Source: Rhynchonema sp. JSB1_4
Taxonomy: Eukaryota; Nematoda; Chromadorea; Monhysterida; Xyalidae
NCBI GenBank assembly: GCA_030248065.1
Contig: JASAMV010003408.1
Location: 1-64,000 of the forward strand
DNA: 64,000 nucleotides
Direction of reading: 5' to 3'
Shown: positions 12,460 to 25,589 of the stretch, in pieces
Numbering within the stretch: position 1 is the stretch's first letter
How the letters are laid out: each line of letters starts with the position of its first letter
The notes under the pieces: generated by a model
What the model was told of the DNA's origin: nothing
Seen by the model: only the letters and a program-made list of their open reading frames with translations
The model's database searches: none
Made by a program: the position numbers and the translations under genes

Positions 12460-15126
12460 CTACCCAAGCGCCACATCCAGTCCCATCATGACGACAAATC
12501 CGAGCATCGTCGCGCCAGTGGCCCACTTTCCATGCCCGTGCTCCCTGCCAGCCGGTACAATGTCCTCGAAAACGACATAGAACATGGTGCCGGCCGCAAA
12601 CGACAACGCGTAGGGCAGGATCGGGGTCAGATATTGGATGGCGGCTGCTCCGATGAGCGCTGCGAACGGCTCGACCATGCCGGACATCTGGCCGTAGAAA
12701 AAGGCTTTCCATCGACTGAACCCAAGGCCGACCAATGGTAGACTGACGGCCATGCCTTCGGGCAGATTCTGTACGCCCATACCGATCGCCAGGGTGAGGG
12801 CTCGCGTGAAGGTCGATCCTGGAAGTATAGGTACACACCATTGGGGGTGGTATGATGGGCCAAATCGTTTAGTAGTCGTGAACGCAGCCAGACCAAAGCA
12901 GCTCTGAATGAGGGTGTGAAATAGACACACGACTTTTTTAGGCTGCTTTGACGATAGTGTTGACGATGTACGTTGACCATAGCCGTGCAGTGTGTGATGT
13001 CAATCGTGGTTTTGTTAGTCAGAAATTATAGTCAGCCAGTCGTTTTATGGAAGCAATTGCATATGAAAAAGCACACCAGTAGAAAGAAACAAAGAATAGG
13101 CACGTAGTAGCATGCATGACAGTTCTAACCAACTGATGTTTCACACACGTCGTCGATATGAACGATCCCGATTCCTAAATGGGCACTTTGCCAGATTGCA
13201 CACATGGAGTATTCACACTCTAACTTTAAAAACATATTCATTATAGTGAATATCTGCGCGCGGAAAAGCAGTCTCGATCGTGGTGACCGAAAAAATGCGG
13301 AGGTCTCCCCGGATCATGTTGAAAGACGAAACGTATACCCTTCCCGGCTCCAACTAATTAAGTGGTCACTACAAAAAAAAGTTAGATCATACACGAACAA
13401 TACGAACCTTCCGATGTGCCCACAGCCCCGAATGCAAGTCCAACGGCGGCGCCTTCGGGAATGTTGTGCACAATGATGGCAATGATCAACAACATTACAC
13501 GTCGCCACGACAGGGCACGATGGGCGGGTGATGTTTCGGGATCGCACGATACAGCCTCATCGGTGGTGGGTGATTGATTGTCATCAAGGGTGATTGCTGT
13601 TATTGAAGCTTTTATTGAAGTCTGCTTATTGAAAACATAAAAAATGGGGGCACTTGAAATTGCAGATCGGACTGCCGCGGACTGATCACAAATTTTTGTG
13701 CCGGCTTCAACGGTGCAAGGTCTTCCTTTTTGGTGCCTGTCTTTGATAATACTCTCTCACTGTTCGGCCGTGCATCGGCCCATCGTCTGTGCTAACAATG
13801 CACGCGCACACATGTTCCCAAAACTGTTTCATTTTACATTTCTTTGGTTGCTCTTCGGTTACAAAAATGAAGATCCATTTTCCCCAAAAAAACCTGTTGT
13901 GCCGTTTGTGGACACCGGTGCAAATTTGGCCTTCCCGAATTTCTCATCACCCGGAAAGTAGATGCCCAAGTCACTGCCATCTGCACTGTATTTGTGGCGC
14001 TTGTCGTGTTTCTCATTCTCCTGCGAATAAAATCAGGGAGTGTTTGGGTCATTTTGGGCGTTAATCCACTGGTGGTGATAACGGCAGGGGACCAAACTTG
14101 GCTTTGTCTTGTGGTCCTGTTGATCTTTTTTTGTACCAAGCAAGGTTTGTTTCGTACATTGTCACTGGTGAGACTGATTTCGACCGACTAATGTGAAAGT
14201 TGTTCCCAAGCAGCCAACGAAAAGTTGCACACTGGTCTAAATTCGAGAATTCATGAAATAATCCAGTAGATGTTTATGAATTCGGCTCTTTCACACTACT
14301 TAACATTGCCAAATAAACTGGATTATCATGATGTCCAACAACCGACCTCCCCTTGTTCATGCAAGAAGTCAGCGACGGACTCATTGCGATATCCGAGCCA
14401 TTTCAAGAACACATCCGTTCCGTAGACAAACAGCGCGCCGACAAGAAAGCCTCCTGATACGGGTGCCCAGGCCCATTGTTTGCCAATTGACCGTGCGGCA
14501 ATGTCAAGACCCGGCGCCAACAGGGACCAGAACGACGCGGCTGTCATGACCCCGGCAGCGAAACCGAGACTCGTGTCTGCAACATACAGATTGCGGTGAT
14601 TTGGTTTATTGTCATGGTCTCGAATGTATGTGGATTTGTTTTTTTTTTCGCGAATATTTTGCACCCTGTTTATGGTGACCAGGAGACCCTCTGAACAGCA
14701 GGGTACATTTCTGAACAAGATTTTCGTCCCGAACTGCCGTAAAACCCCACAGGTGTTCCTGCGGCTTCAGCGGTACATCTGTATTAAAGGTCCCTTACCT
14801 GTAATACCCAATCTTATATGTCTTTTTTTCTTCTTTTCTGCTATTTTTTAAACGGGGACCATTTTGAAGCCGTGAATTTGTCATGTTATACGGCCCTGTA
14901 TAAAAATGAATAAATTGAACTGAATTGTATCACTATCTCTATCAATCGCCTTGATTTCCATATGATTGAGCGGAAAATTGTTCAAAAATCAAGAAAACTC
15001 ACCCAACAAGCGCATGCTTTTCGGTTTCCAATACAGAAACACGACGGCCGCCCCGACTGCGGTCATGAACCACGTGAAACATCCGCCAAGCAGACCTTGC
15101 CAGATGGGTGATATGGACTCAATCAT
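12460..15126 (-). CDS. SLC39A11: Zinc transporter ZIP11
   Basis: Five exons (15126-15003, 14576-14347, 14020-13894, 13596-13408, 12818-12460) join in phase to give 342 aa, the same length as human ZIP11. The protein is a multi-pass ZIP-family metal importer. The order is TM1 ([17 protein letters not shown]), TM2 ([20 protein letters not shown]), TM3, a charged cytosolic loop, TM4 with the metal-site motif HNIPEG, TM5 with [12 protein letters not shown], then TM6-7 and a GLDVALG end. The His/Asn/Glu residues of both motifs that bind zinc are intact. ZIP11 proteins form the gufA subfamily and sit on Golgi, nuclear or plasma membranes in other animals. The exon 4 acceptor was chosen to keep phase; an in-frame alternative nearby is possible. 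The start is the first in-frame ATG before TM1. Confidence 0.95.
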
Positions 15127-16304
15127 GTTGTTGTTGGCGTCGAACTTGCTTCAAAGTATTTTTTTCGAATATGTTTCTGTTCGATGTCACAACAACACCG
15201 AATGAAAATAAAAATTTACTCAATAGCACCCACAAATGGGAGTTGAGTTGACTAATGTGTGTTGACTTACGGATGTTGATGCAAATGGGGTACATGTTGT
15301 TTGAGTGGGCACGCTGTGTATGTACCTATGATCTGTTATCGATTTACGAACGACAACATTTAAGATGCGCCTTGTTTGCTCTTGAACTCAACCGATAACA
15401 CGTTGATGTCGCACCTCCAATTTGGGAGCGTGTGGTTGATCTTACACGAGGCTGTGTTTGAGACTGAGTGTTGTGCCCATCAACGTCAATCAATGCTAAG
15501 TGGAAAAAAATTGTGCGAGAAATGTGAGAGATCCTTTCGTTTACGTTTCATTTTTCCCAGGATTTCCAACGTCGTGGGTGATGCTTTTTTGGACACGGAG
15601 CACTTCGCGCGCACGCCTCCATATAGAGTCTGACCTTATGTATGTAAACCGCTTTATAACCCAACGATGTTTCCGAGAGATAGCGTTTTGTCTTTGACAC
15701 ACTTGTTGTTCACAGTCGAGTGGCTTTTTTGTTATCAGCAACAAGAAAGGAAGTGCGTGAATCATTTTCACATACAGTATGTAAAATCATCCGATGTTTG
15801 TCTGACAACAACCGGAAAGTGACAACAATCTTTTACCGAAACTTGAGGGTTCGATATATAAATACTGTATGATCAGAAGTGTTCTTTTCGGTGTTACAGT
15901 GAAAAGCATCCGTATCGGCCGGCATGTTTTCAAAACCTCATAAAAATTGATCAAGAAACCCGATTCGTGTCAATGGAAATTTGAACGAGCAAGATCTACA
16001 GACGCAGGTGTACCAACACAGTATAATCGTCTGGGCCGAACAATGCAAACACATGACACACGAAAAGTTATTTTTGAAACTGTGTTTTGCTTTCTGTGCG
16101 CTCAAAGCTGCCAAAATGAGAATCAATAGACGCACACTGAACATTTTTACGGTCGAACAATACGCAATGCTCTGTGGGAATTACTGACGAAACTGACTGT
16201 GTTCCTCAGCTGTTTTAGCTGTTTATTCAGTATGAGTCAACTTCGAAACAAGGCTTACAGCCGGAGCAAAACCAACCGATACAACTTGTATATGAAAGAG
16301 AAAA
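15127..16304. other. Intergenic region, divergent promoters likely
   Basis: This gap separates the minus-strand ZIP11 start from the plus-strand methyltransferase start, so both promoters should lie here. No recognisable element or further exon was found. Confidence 0.4.
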
Positions 16305-18194
16305 ATGTTGCTGCGACAGGCGTTGAATTTAGCGTATTTCACACTCGCTGCTGCGTTGTGTCTGTTGCTCGTGCATCAAATCACTCCCGATTTGCGTCAA
16401 TCGACTTGGCACCTATTCCATGATGTTTCACACGAACAGCAAAATGCGGGGCCACTCACAATAACAACAATGCCAGCTTCACATCAATTCAGCTCGGGGA
16501 TCAAATCTCGGAACAAAATAGAATCTCGAACTTCAACCCCGAGCCCAAATAATAATCGCAATCGCAGCACATTCAAGCTGGTGCACGCGATCAAATTGGC
16601 TCGATTGATCTCATTCAACGAGCACTATTTCGATTCGCACGTCGATGCCTTGGATGCAGGACCGGATCAGTTGGGATATCGAGTTTATGATGGAGTGGTA
16701 AATGTTCTCGGTGAGCATTGCCTTTGTGAGCTTTGGGGGGAGGGGCTTCGGAAAAAAACAGCGGGGTATAAGATAGCGGTTATTGAAGGCTGCTGCCATG
16801 GTCTGGGATTGGGCATGGCGCCAGCGCCTTTTGCTTGGGGTAGGCTTGGGCTTGGTGGCCGCTAGCGTTCTACTCCACCGAACTTTCCACTGAACCTTCC
16901 ACTCAAGTTTTTCCACTCCTTCGTGAATATCCGCCTTACACTGTGTCAGTTAAAAAATGTTGAACCATTCAGCGAACGACGGCAAAACGCTGCTCGGTCC
17001 ACCACAATCACGCGAAACATTAGGACTATTGCTGCAACAGATGCGTTTGCGAATCGGCGTTGAGGTGGGCGTGATGTTCGGGGTGTTCTCGGCAATGGTG
17101 CTTTCACAATGGCACTCGTGCACAAGGTTAGGCATTAGGAATTTGGGAAATAGGAAAGTCGTAAAACTTAAAGTGCACTTCGCCTCGACGCGCAGGGAGG
17201 CGGAGTTTTTCAATAATGATGCTTGGAGGCGTATTTTGTGCTGTTGGCCACCCCCAGTTTTGACCAGCGTAAAAGTTGTCCGTGCCAACCAAGAATTAAC
17301 TTCGATCATATGTATAGTTCCTGATTATTGCCACAAATCCGCAATAAAATACATAAATGTTATGAAGATTCCAGGTACGATTTGATTGACGTGAAAATTC
17401 GACCACAATTGAAACATCATCTGAGTCGATGGTCCAATGTGACACGATACATACAACAGAGCAGTCTGACCGCTGTCAAGGATTACGACGATTGTGGGTG
17501 ATTTTTAGCAGTATAGATTCCATGATCACAGATCTTATTATTGATTGTTACTATTGATCATTACTCTTGCAGACTCGGTGGACTTCGTGTACATAGACGC
17601 AGCACACGATTACTGTAACGTGTTGGATGACATGAAAGCCTGGTGGCCGAAAGTGGCCGTTGGGGGACTGCTCACAGGTTAGGGGGTGGTGGTGATGTTT
17701 CACTGGTTATGTGCCTGTCATACCTTTGGTGAACGGTTCGTCCCGGGCTTACCGTGATCACGTGATTCAAGAACACGTCCATAATCACATGTTTTAAGCA
17801 AAGGATGATTCTGGGCAGGTTCTGATATCGAGCAGTGCAAAAGTACTTCGCGGACATGTCGTAAACAGCTTTATGGTCGAAATTAGTTTCATTGGTACAT
17901 CTGGAATTCAAGTGAAGTTAAAGGCCCTGACGGGCGATCGTCAAATATTTGACACCGTTCGTTATGTGAATTTCAGGCCACGACTTTTTCACGCACAGCG
18001 AGGGTCGCGAGTTCCCAGACCGATTCGGCCGTATTTTCCCGGGCAACTGCCGGGGTCACAGACATCCCGAAGCTGTCAAGGGTGCCGTCATGGACTTTGC
18101 GCGATCGATAAACAGACACGTTTTTGTGACGTACAAAGCGCACGAATGGACTATGGCCATGTCATGGGTGATACAGAAACGAAAGGGAGACTGA
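16305..18194 (+). CDS. Membrane-anchored SAM methyltransferase (type 24-like)
   Basis: Exons 16305-16710, 16973-17126, 17375-17493, 17573-17677 and 17977-18194 join in phase to give 333 aa ending in TGA. Residues about 6-25 (ALNLAYFTLAAALCLLLVHQ) form an N-terminal signal anchor, followed by a Ser/Thr/Asn-rich stalk. The catalytic domain follows. GVEVGVMFGVFSAMVLSQW is the SAM-binding motif I. YDLIDVKIRPQ is the next strand. VDFVYIDAAHDY carries the acidic motif, and WWPKVAVGGLLTGHDF closes the Rossmann fold. These are the marks of the Methyltransf_24 family; the substrate is unknown. The lumenal domain suggests a role in the secretory pathway. Exon 3 uses a GTGGGT donor. The decamer TGATGTTTCA occurs in exon 1 (16421-16430) and intron 4 (17693-17702); its reverse complement is in exon 3 (17410-17419). 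Confidence 0.88.
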
Positions 18195-18659
18195 CGCTAT
18201 TTACAAGTCCTCTGCTCAACATATACGATAATATTGATTGATTGGCTGTGATTTTTTTAAATGTGATCATACCTTTCTTACATCTGGCTAATTATATGTA
18301 TCCTTGTAGAAAAGATCGTGCCTTTGTTACTTCTCGCGAACTGTGTATTCTTTTAAGTACGCCAACTACGCCAACTACGCCAACACGAGCCCGATTTCGC
18401 AGGTGGCGTAGTTACAAAACGCAAAGAAAGAGAAATCCTCATGCACCACGTTGTATATTCTACAACGTGTAACATTTCAGAGATCAGCAGCCACGTATGA
18501 ATGTTTCACCAATCTGCCACCTCCGAAATCGGGCTCGTGTTGGCGTAGTGTTACTATATGTACATGTACAAAACACATTGAACTCAGGTAAAAATGCATC
18601 AAAGGGATCATAAAAGTTCGTCATAAAGAACTGGGGATCATTCAGGGTTCTGCGATCAT
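18195..18659. other. Intergenic spacer between convergent genes
   Basis: The spacer holds three tandem copies of GCCAACTAC near 18360-18385. A related inverted segment (CCCGATTTCGCAGGTGGC and its partner) lies near 18385-18545. No gene was seen. Confidence 0.4.
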
Positions 18660-20350
18660 TCACTCATCCTGATAGCTGATTCGGAAATGTCTTCTTCGCT
18701 GTTCTGGACTCAAACTTCGTCGTCGCTGACGTCTCGGTCGATGCTCATGTTCAGATCGCTCTGAGGGAAAACGCTGCTTTTTAGATTTGACCTTCGGGTT
18801 TTCTTACTTCAGATTCGCCAACGGAGCAAATAATCAAAATAGGGCTGCAGCACATAAACCCAAAAATGAGCCCGGCCACGATTGACCGTTTTTTAACTTT
18901 ATGAACCAACCGTCCTCCAACATGCGTTCGTATCGGCACAATCGGCAATATTTCCAGTGTTCAAACGGGCATTGTGGATTATCGCACTCATCTGCATCCA
19001 CGGGGCACATATCATGGAGCAGGGTGCATCTCTGGCCGAACCAACACGACATTGTATCACGACTGCAAATTGACGAATATTTTATGATGCGAGCGATATC
19101 AAACTTGATGATCAAAATCGGAGCGCACTGGTCCTGCCTTTTGGTCACGTGACTTTCTTGAATTAGGGAATTGGGAGAACTGTGGGGCCCACAATTTTTT
19201 CCGAAAGTATTTTCCCTTCTAATATGAAAACTTTTTAGCCCGCTAAAATGGCTCCAGCACAGCTCAAATCCTGATTCAAAAGGCACGACCAAAGCAACCA
19301 ACCACTTTTACCAACGTTTGATGTCGCTCTGCTGTGCAGCCTCGATTCGACCTACTCTCATGGACGGGATGTGCACTGGGTCATCGTCAGTGTGAATGCA
19401 CGCCAGATGGCCACGTGGACGCAATGGAAATCGACAAATGGTTTGGCACAAAACATTATGCCGATTGGGGGAAGTCTCAGTCTGTCATGCCCTTTCGAGC
19501 CGAGGGATGCCAAAATACATACGGCAACATTCAAACACAAAAACTGACACCAATCCACTAACGTGCACTCTCTGGTTGCCATGTGTCGTTTACAGGGTCG
19601 TTTCGGCCTCCCGATTCTTTCTCTCACGTTCTTCCTGACCGAATGTTGTCTTTCGTCGTTGTTGTTGCTGTAGCTGATTCTCGGCCGTTTGCCAAAAGTG
19701 GACGTACTACTACTGCTTTGGCTGCTGGTGCCCCGTGTGGGTGGTGTGGGCAATAGAACACGTTTGGGAGCATTCGTCCACAGACGACCGGTTGGACTGC
19801 TGCTGCGACGAAACGGCATGTGCACGACATTCGGGGGAGACTCGGTCACGTGGCCGCCACTGGGGGTGGAGGGCGTGGCTGGAATGGACGCAAACGGTGG
19901 GTTCAGGGTTCAGTCGGGTTTGACCTATGGCATCAAGAATAATTCAACTTTTCGCCGATAATACCACTAATTTTGACTACAGTAAAAGTTCACCCCGGAC
20001 ACCCGTTTCGGTGGTCAAAATACGTTTCGTACTTGAGACGTGATCAGTCAAACTGTGATGCTGGTCTGAACAGCGAAGCGAGCCCAAGTCTCATTACCAC
20101 TCGTACCCAACTAATACTAACCAAATGCTCCCGGCGTCGCATGTGTTGTTGCGTCTTCAACTTCAAGCTTGACATTTTTTGATGTTTCACAGTCTATTGC
20201 CGTGTTCGGTCGCGTGGCACTATTGAGTGGATGTCGCCACAATTCGTGCAATCGAACCAATTCCCGAACATCGGATCGAAATCGATTGCAATATTGACAG
20301 GTGATAATCGACGCCTCACCATCGTTGTAGAACAACATTCGACTGCTCAT
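18660..20350 (-). CDS. C2H2 plus CCCH zinc-finger protein, paralog A
   Basis: Exons 20350-20122, 19878-19563, 19062-18911 and 18760-18660 close in phase to 265 aa. The N-terminus (MSSRMLFYNDGE) leads into one C2H2 finger: CQYC, 13 residues, then HELWRH. A Ser/Pro/Arg-rich linker follows. It leads into two CCCH-type fingers (C-x6-C-x5-C-x3-H across TRDTMSCWFGQRC, then C-x6-C-x4-C-x3-H ending CPFEH) and a trailing YCRLCRY. The tail is Arg-rich. CCCH fingers usually bind RNA, so an RNA-binding or RNA-regulatory role is likely but inferred. The protein is paralogous to the gene at 22557-24175, with matching exon 2/3 junction and phase. Exon 3 ends at a non-consensus GTTGGT donor. I do not know a named family with this arrangement. 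Confidence 0.82.
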
Positions 20351-22556
20351 CGTTGATTGGTCAGATTTGAATTCTTAAATTATCATTATTATTTAATTCA
20401 ATTATCGATTGTTTCGACTCGGTGTCACAGTAAAAATCCAATATTTTTAACTGGGGGTTAAAAAATACTGCAAATTATAAAACAGATAAATAGGCAACCA
20501 CAGGTATTTTAATTTTAACGATGCAAGTCGGTGTCCTGCTGCATGATCATCACAAACATGTCACTTGGTTATGCATATATCAGATGATTGATTGCAACGT
20601 ATTAACATGTTCAAAAGCACCACTAAACAAAGAACTATAGGTTTCACTACATGCGTATAAAAATGGGGACATAAAATGTGCAAATGTGCAAGTATGATCA
20701 TTATCATGCTCATGGACTCAGAAAATGAAGTCAACAGGTTTTAATATTTATTTATGATAAAAAATGTTTATGAAACATGAGAAGGCAGAACATAGCAACT
20801 TGTTTTTAATATTATTTATTATGCACACTTTCCGAGCCATAGTGGCGCTGGCAAGGGCGTATGGGAAAAGTTGGCAGCGCGATAAAAAATATGTAAAAAA
20901 GAACAACAGCAGCAAAAAGAGTCGCAGCGTGCGCGCGTGTGAGCAAGAAGTTCATCAATCAAACTACAACCCGACAGAACCGCGGCTACAGTACATGAAC
21001 AGGGTACAGTTTTGCATTTTGCAGCCATGGTTGAAAAGATACTGAACGGAAACTGTCCCGTACCAAGAAGCACATGTAAGACGGTTTTTGGGTGCTGGTT
21101 TTCAAATTCGAGTCAGACACCATGGGGTCTCATGATGTCTGTAACTGCAATTGAAACCAGGCAGCATGCTTGTGTATTGAATACCAGTTGAGAGCGCAGT
21201 TTTTTCCTAAACTTGCGCTGGTTCTCTGGCAAACAACGTCTGTTTAAAGTTGAAATAACGAAAAACACTTTTGATTAATCCGACATGGAGCGCAGCTAAG
21301 AATGCACAAACGCAAAAAGAGGTTGAAACCTGATGCGAATAGCGATATTCGTGTCCAAAAATGAGATCGGATTTTCTCTTTTTCTCGGTGCCGCATCTTC
21401 TCTATACCTACTAGGTATCATAATCATTATAGTGACAGCGATCGGAGGAATACATATGCGATCTAGAAATGCACGCTTTTATGGGTCAGGAGCGGCAATC
21501 TGATTCCGTCACAACATCCCAACAGTTGCGTCTGTCTAGCCGTTGTTGCAAAAACACCAAGGTCGGGGGAAAAATGCTTCTGTGTGTCTCATCAGTGGCA
21601 TATGTAATTCGTGGTCATATGCGTTGTGGCAAATAATTTTTATAACTCAATTTTAGCCTGATGCTTGTCAGGTGTTTTGTGACGCAGTGGCGATACCTAT
21701 ATTTATAGTGGGTTCGAAGGGATTCTGTTCCGGGTCCGTTCGTTTTCACAAAACGGGGCAAGTGCACTAATGCAGGGCTACCGTCAGTGCTGGTGTACCG
21801 CTTGGCCAAGAGGTGTGTGAGAGCAATCCAATTTCAAAAGACTCTCAAGAATACACCCCAAACGCGCGTAACAAATTCCCTGGTATCCGCTGTACACGCA
21901 ATCTTCCACTTGCTTGTCTGCATACCCGAAATCTTAGGCGCCCCAAGTGCATGTCTGAGTCTGATGATTGGATAAAACAGATGCCCCCTCCCCTAGCGTA
22001 CGCATGGCGCAACAGTATACACACTCAGTGGTGGGTCCCCTTTCCCCGGTAATAATATAGGTATGTATAGTAAATGGTATACATGCCCCCACTGGGGTGC
22101 TACTGTGTGTGACCTCTCAGTATTTGGATCCGATCCTGTGTCATGCGGGATGCGGCAAGCAAAAAGCACCCAAGCTCCACACGAAACGGAAACAGGGAGA
22201 GTACCGCATAGCTGTTGTAAATGTGCTGGTTACTGGCTCGCATATGTGTGTGAACACTTATGTATGTAGGTACGTCACACTCAATCAGTCAGTTGATGAA
22301 GCAATGTGGGCATGAAGGGTTACAGAGAATAGAGAAATAATAAACATCAGACATCGGAAGCTGTAATTCATATGATTTATTCAAATCAAATTTGACTCAA
22401 ATCAGATTTTCGACATAACAACAAATTCACATGTAAAGCCAATGTGATAATGGAGATCAAAATAACAATCTGCAATCATGAATATGGCAGAAAACAAAAA
22501 CCTCTGAATAAACATGTGACATAATCAATCAAAAACAACAAAATCAATTCCACAAA
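20351..22556. other. Intergenic region between zinc-finger paralogs
   Basis: AT-rich spacer with no supported exon. It contains the 5' flank of paralog A and the 3' flank of paralog B. Small open frames here lack splice or family support. Confidence 0.4.
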
Positions 22557-24175
22557 TCAGAACTCTTTCTTCAAATTCAGACAATGTTTCGATTTATTCG
22601 CGTCCAGTATGAACGTGCGTCCGCGTAATGTTTCAAGTCGGGGTCGTTTCGGCGATCGTGGTTTGTCATGTAGCTGTTTGTAGTAGCGACACAGTCGACA
22701 GTAGGCCGTGTGCTCATAGGCACATCCCTGGACGCCGCACGCTTGCGGATTGATCGGACAGGGCGCATGCAGGTGACGGCAACGCTCACCGAAGTGACAG
22801 AAACGCGCCGATCGACTGCAAATGTGGTCGGGGTATTTTTTAAAGACTGCATTTGCTCGCGAGGGGTTCTTATTCGTACAGTTTTGTCAAACAGCAACAG
22901 CCGGAAATTAGAATCAGGCCCGAATCAGTTTACCAAGACCACCGATATACATACTATCACCACATCAACCGGTCAAGGCCAGGTGTGTACATATTACGGC
23001 ATAAACGCCTGGTGTTTGTTGACCAATCCTGTCCAATCACCAAGTTATATGTAGATATAGCGACCGGCCATCATGACGTTCATGTCAAAATGCAAGAACA
23101 CACAATTCAAAACTCGAAGAAAACGAACAAAAAAACCCGTTCAAACCTGCATCTCACTTCGGTCATGTGCTTTTTGCACGTTCGCAACGCTTTGCGTTTC
23201 GGCTGGAATGTGGGCCGATGAGACGCCGGAGGTGCGGAACCTTCACGATCCCTGTCATATCGAAGAGGCGATCTCAATATTATGCGTTTCGGATTGATTC
23301 TCGAGTTTGAATGTTCGATTCTCGGTGTCCACCTCCACGGGCGCGGTTTGTACGGTCGATGTTTCGACTTGATTTCGTCCGGCGATTTTGGTTTGGGCGA
23401 TTCGCGTTTTTGCGTTAACGATGCCACGCTCGGTGCTGATGGTGTTTTAGATTCGTGGTCGTCGTCCGCGGCTGAAACATCACGTTATATATACATCAGC
23501 TGTGGTTACGCAGCGTGTTTTTGACAGGCAGTTTTCATGTATGCATGTACGGGTGGTGCACTCAGTCAGCGCCAGTGCGAGCGTGCAAAAGATGGTCATG
23601 TGACTCCAAACTTGTTTGGAATGCATAAATTATGTAACATGAGACACCATTCGGTCAGCATGAAAGGGATGCACTGACATAACGAGTGTGTTTTTGTTTC
23701 ACAATCACAATACCAGAATCCATCCCAACAAGGAACCAATTCGGCCAGGTAGTAAAACGCCAAAGTCCAAAAATTCCCCCTCTTACTCACACACTGTGCT
23801 CTCGGCCGGCGATTCAGGCCTGTACTGTTCCGAGATCGGATCAACTTGAGCTTTTTCTTGTTCTTGTGGTGTGCTGCCTGCGTCTGCTGTCGCGCTACTG
23901 CTGGTGATCACTGGTTGTGTCGCATGCACACTCATGCTCACTGGTGGTGGTTGGTACCATTCGTTGGTTTGGGTCGAATTCTCGACTTTATTGGTCTTCG
24001 TTGATTTAGGTTTCGATCCCGCAGCGTCGAGCGGATGACGGAACAGCTCGTGAATTCGCACCAGATTCGGCGCATCCGACGAAAATTGATTGCAAAAACG
24101 ACACGATTCCACCCAGCCACCGCCATTGTCTTTGCTGTCAGCGTGGAACAGCATTCGTGAAGATGTCGATGCCAT
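22557..24175 (-). CDS. C2H2 plus CCCH zinc-finger protein, paralog B
   Basis: Exons 24175-23791, 23471-23147 and 22815-22557 join in phase to 322 aa. The order is the same as in paralog A: MASTSSRMLF, a C2H2 finger (CRFC, 13 residues, HELFRH), a long Pro/Ser/Lys-rich linker, then RTCKKHMTEVRC. Two CCCH fingers follow (SRSARFCHFGERCRHLH, then CPINPQACGVQGCAYEH), then YCRLCRY and a basic tail. The finger spacing is identical in both copies while the linkers have diverged. This fits an old tandem duplication with selection on the fingers. Paralog A has an extra 3' exon. Intron 1 ends with TGATGTTTCAG, so here the dispersed decamer overlaps the acceptor. The start could be an upstream in-frame ATG; I chose the one matching paralog A. 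Confidence 0.82.
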
Positions 24176-24536
24176 ATGTTTGGATTGACAAGATTGGTGT
24201 TTGCTGCCTGAAACGAAAATTAACAGTGATTTCTGACATTTATACGAATCGGAAGAGGGTAAAGACATAAAATAATCAAAAGAGCCGGACGACGGAGCGA
24301 TAGAGTGCAGTCCGTTCCTACAGATTTACCAACAAAAAACATTTTTTGTTCATATTCAGTTCTAACCATAAAGAAGAACAAACAAACAGTTCATTTTGCT
24401 GAAAGCGAACGAATCAAAGCTGGATGTTTACCAAACACTCAAAAGGCAAAAAAGGGAGGAAGAAAATTGCATCAAATAGAAAAAGACAAGCTTTCAGCTC
24501 ATACATGCTAATCTTAAACATTGCGGACAGAAAAGT

Positions 24537-25588
24537 ATGGCCATTGCGACCTGGGTACCCACGTTACCCATGTTACCCATGTTACCCACCATGCAAAAGA
24601 TAGGAAGCAGATTTTTCAAAAAAGGCGGAAATAAGATTTGGAATTACAGGGTGTCAACTAAATATGTCCACGTGTGTTCGGGATTGGCAAAAAGCAGTTT
24701 TTTTGGCTGCGGCTGCCTCGCATATCTGCCTTTTGCCGGCTGTGGGTACCCAGGTCGCAGTTTTGGAATTTCTGCTTTTCCCATGTATAAGATTTCGCGC
24801 GCGCGCGAATTCTCCTATTTTGGGGTACCCTGGGTACCCAATTGAAAATAAATTTGTATTTGCATGCACATTTAGTTTGCACGCGCATTAGCTTGTGCAT
24901 GCAGCATGCACGCGCATGCCTGCGCGTCCTGTTGGAAAATAACAATGAAAATAATCTAACTATACAGAATTTCGTTGTGATGGTATGCACGCGCATGCCT
25001 GCGCGTTCTGTGTTGTGTGTTGCCTGTGTTGCGTTGGGTGGCCCAGTTCTAGTTGCGCCACTACGGTCTCACGGTTGTCGGGGTGTCTTATTGGTGTTGG
25101 GGTGCTAATCTAAAATGTGTGTATGTGTCAAATGTCTAGTGGTGTTTTTCTAATTGTGTTTTTCCAATTGACTTGTAATTATTCAAACTATCATGACTGC
25201 ACTAAGCCTGTCTGTATGTGTCAAATGAATAGTGGTGTTTTTCTAATTGTGTTTTTCCAATTGACTTTTTCAAACACGTTTCGACGACATGTATGGCTGC
25301 ATGTTGTTATTATTCAAACTATCATGACTAAGCCCGCGGCGTGATACGGCGTTACAGTGTTCGGAAATGCTGTTTTTCTGACTATCATTTTCACACTTAC
25401 GCCGTAGTCGGCATGCATGTGCATGCAAGCGCATGCGCATTTCGACCTGGGTACCCAGGGTACCCACGCTTTTTTCGAGAACATTTCGACCTGGGTACCC
25501 AGGGTACCCAGGCTTGTGGCGCAGACCCTGTGGCTGGGTAACATGGGTAACATGGGTAACGTGGGTACCCAGGTCGAAATGCCCAAAG
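24537..25588. repeat. Foldback element with GGTACC-rich ends
   Basis: The left end (GACCTGGGTACCCACGTTAC followed by repeats of CCATGTTAC) is mirrored at 25533-25585 (GGGTAACATGGGTAACGTGG ...). Extra copies of CTGGGTACCC lie at 24745, 24820, 25445 and 25490. Inside are direct repeats of GCATGCACGCGCATGCCTGC and of a segment of about 55 bp (25125-25175 and 25215-25265). No coding capacity was seen. Confidence 0.65.
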
Positions 25589-25589
25589 T

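Noticed and set aside
20180..20189. GTGAAACATC as the exon 1 donor of zinc-finger gene A
   Set aside because: It is in a usable phase, but GTTAGT at 20116-20121 is a stronger donor, also in phase, and keeps the longer linker seen in paralog B.
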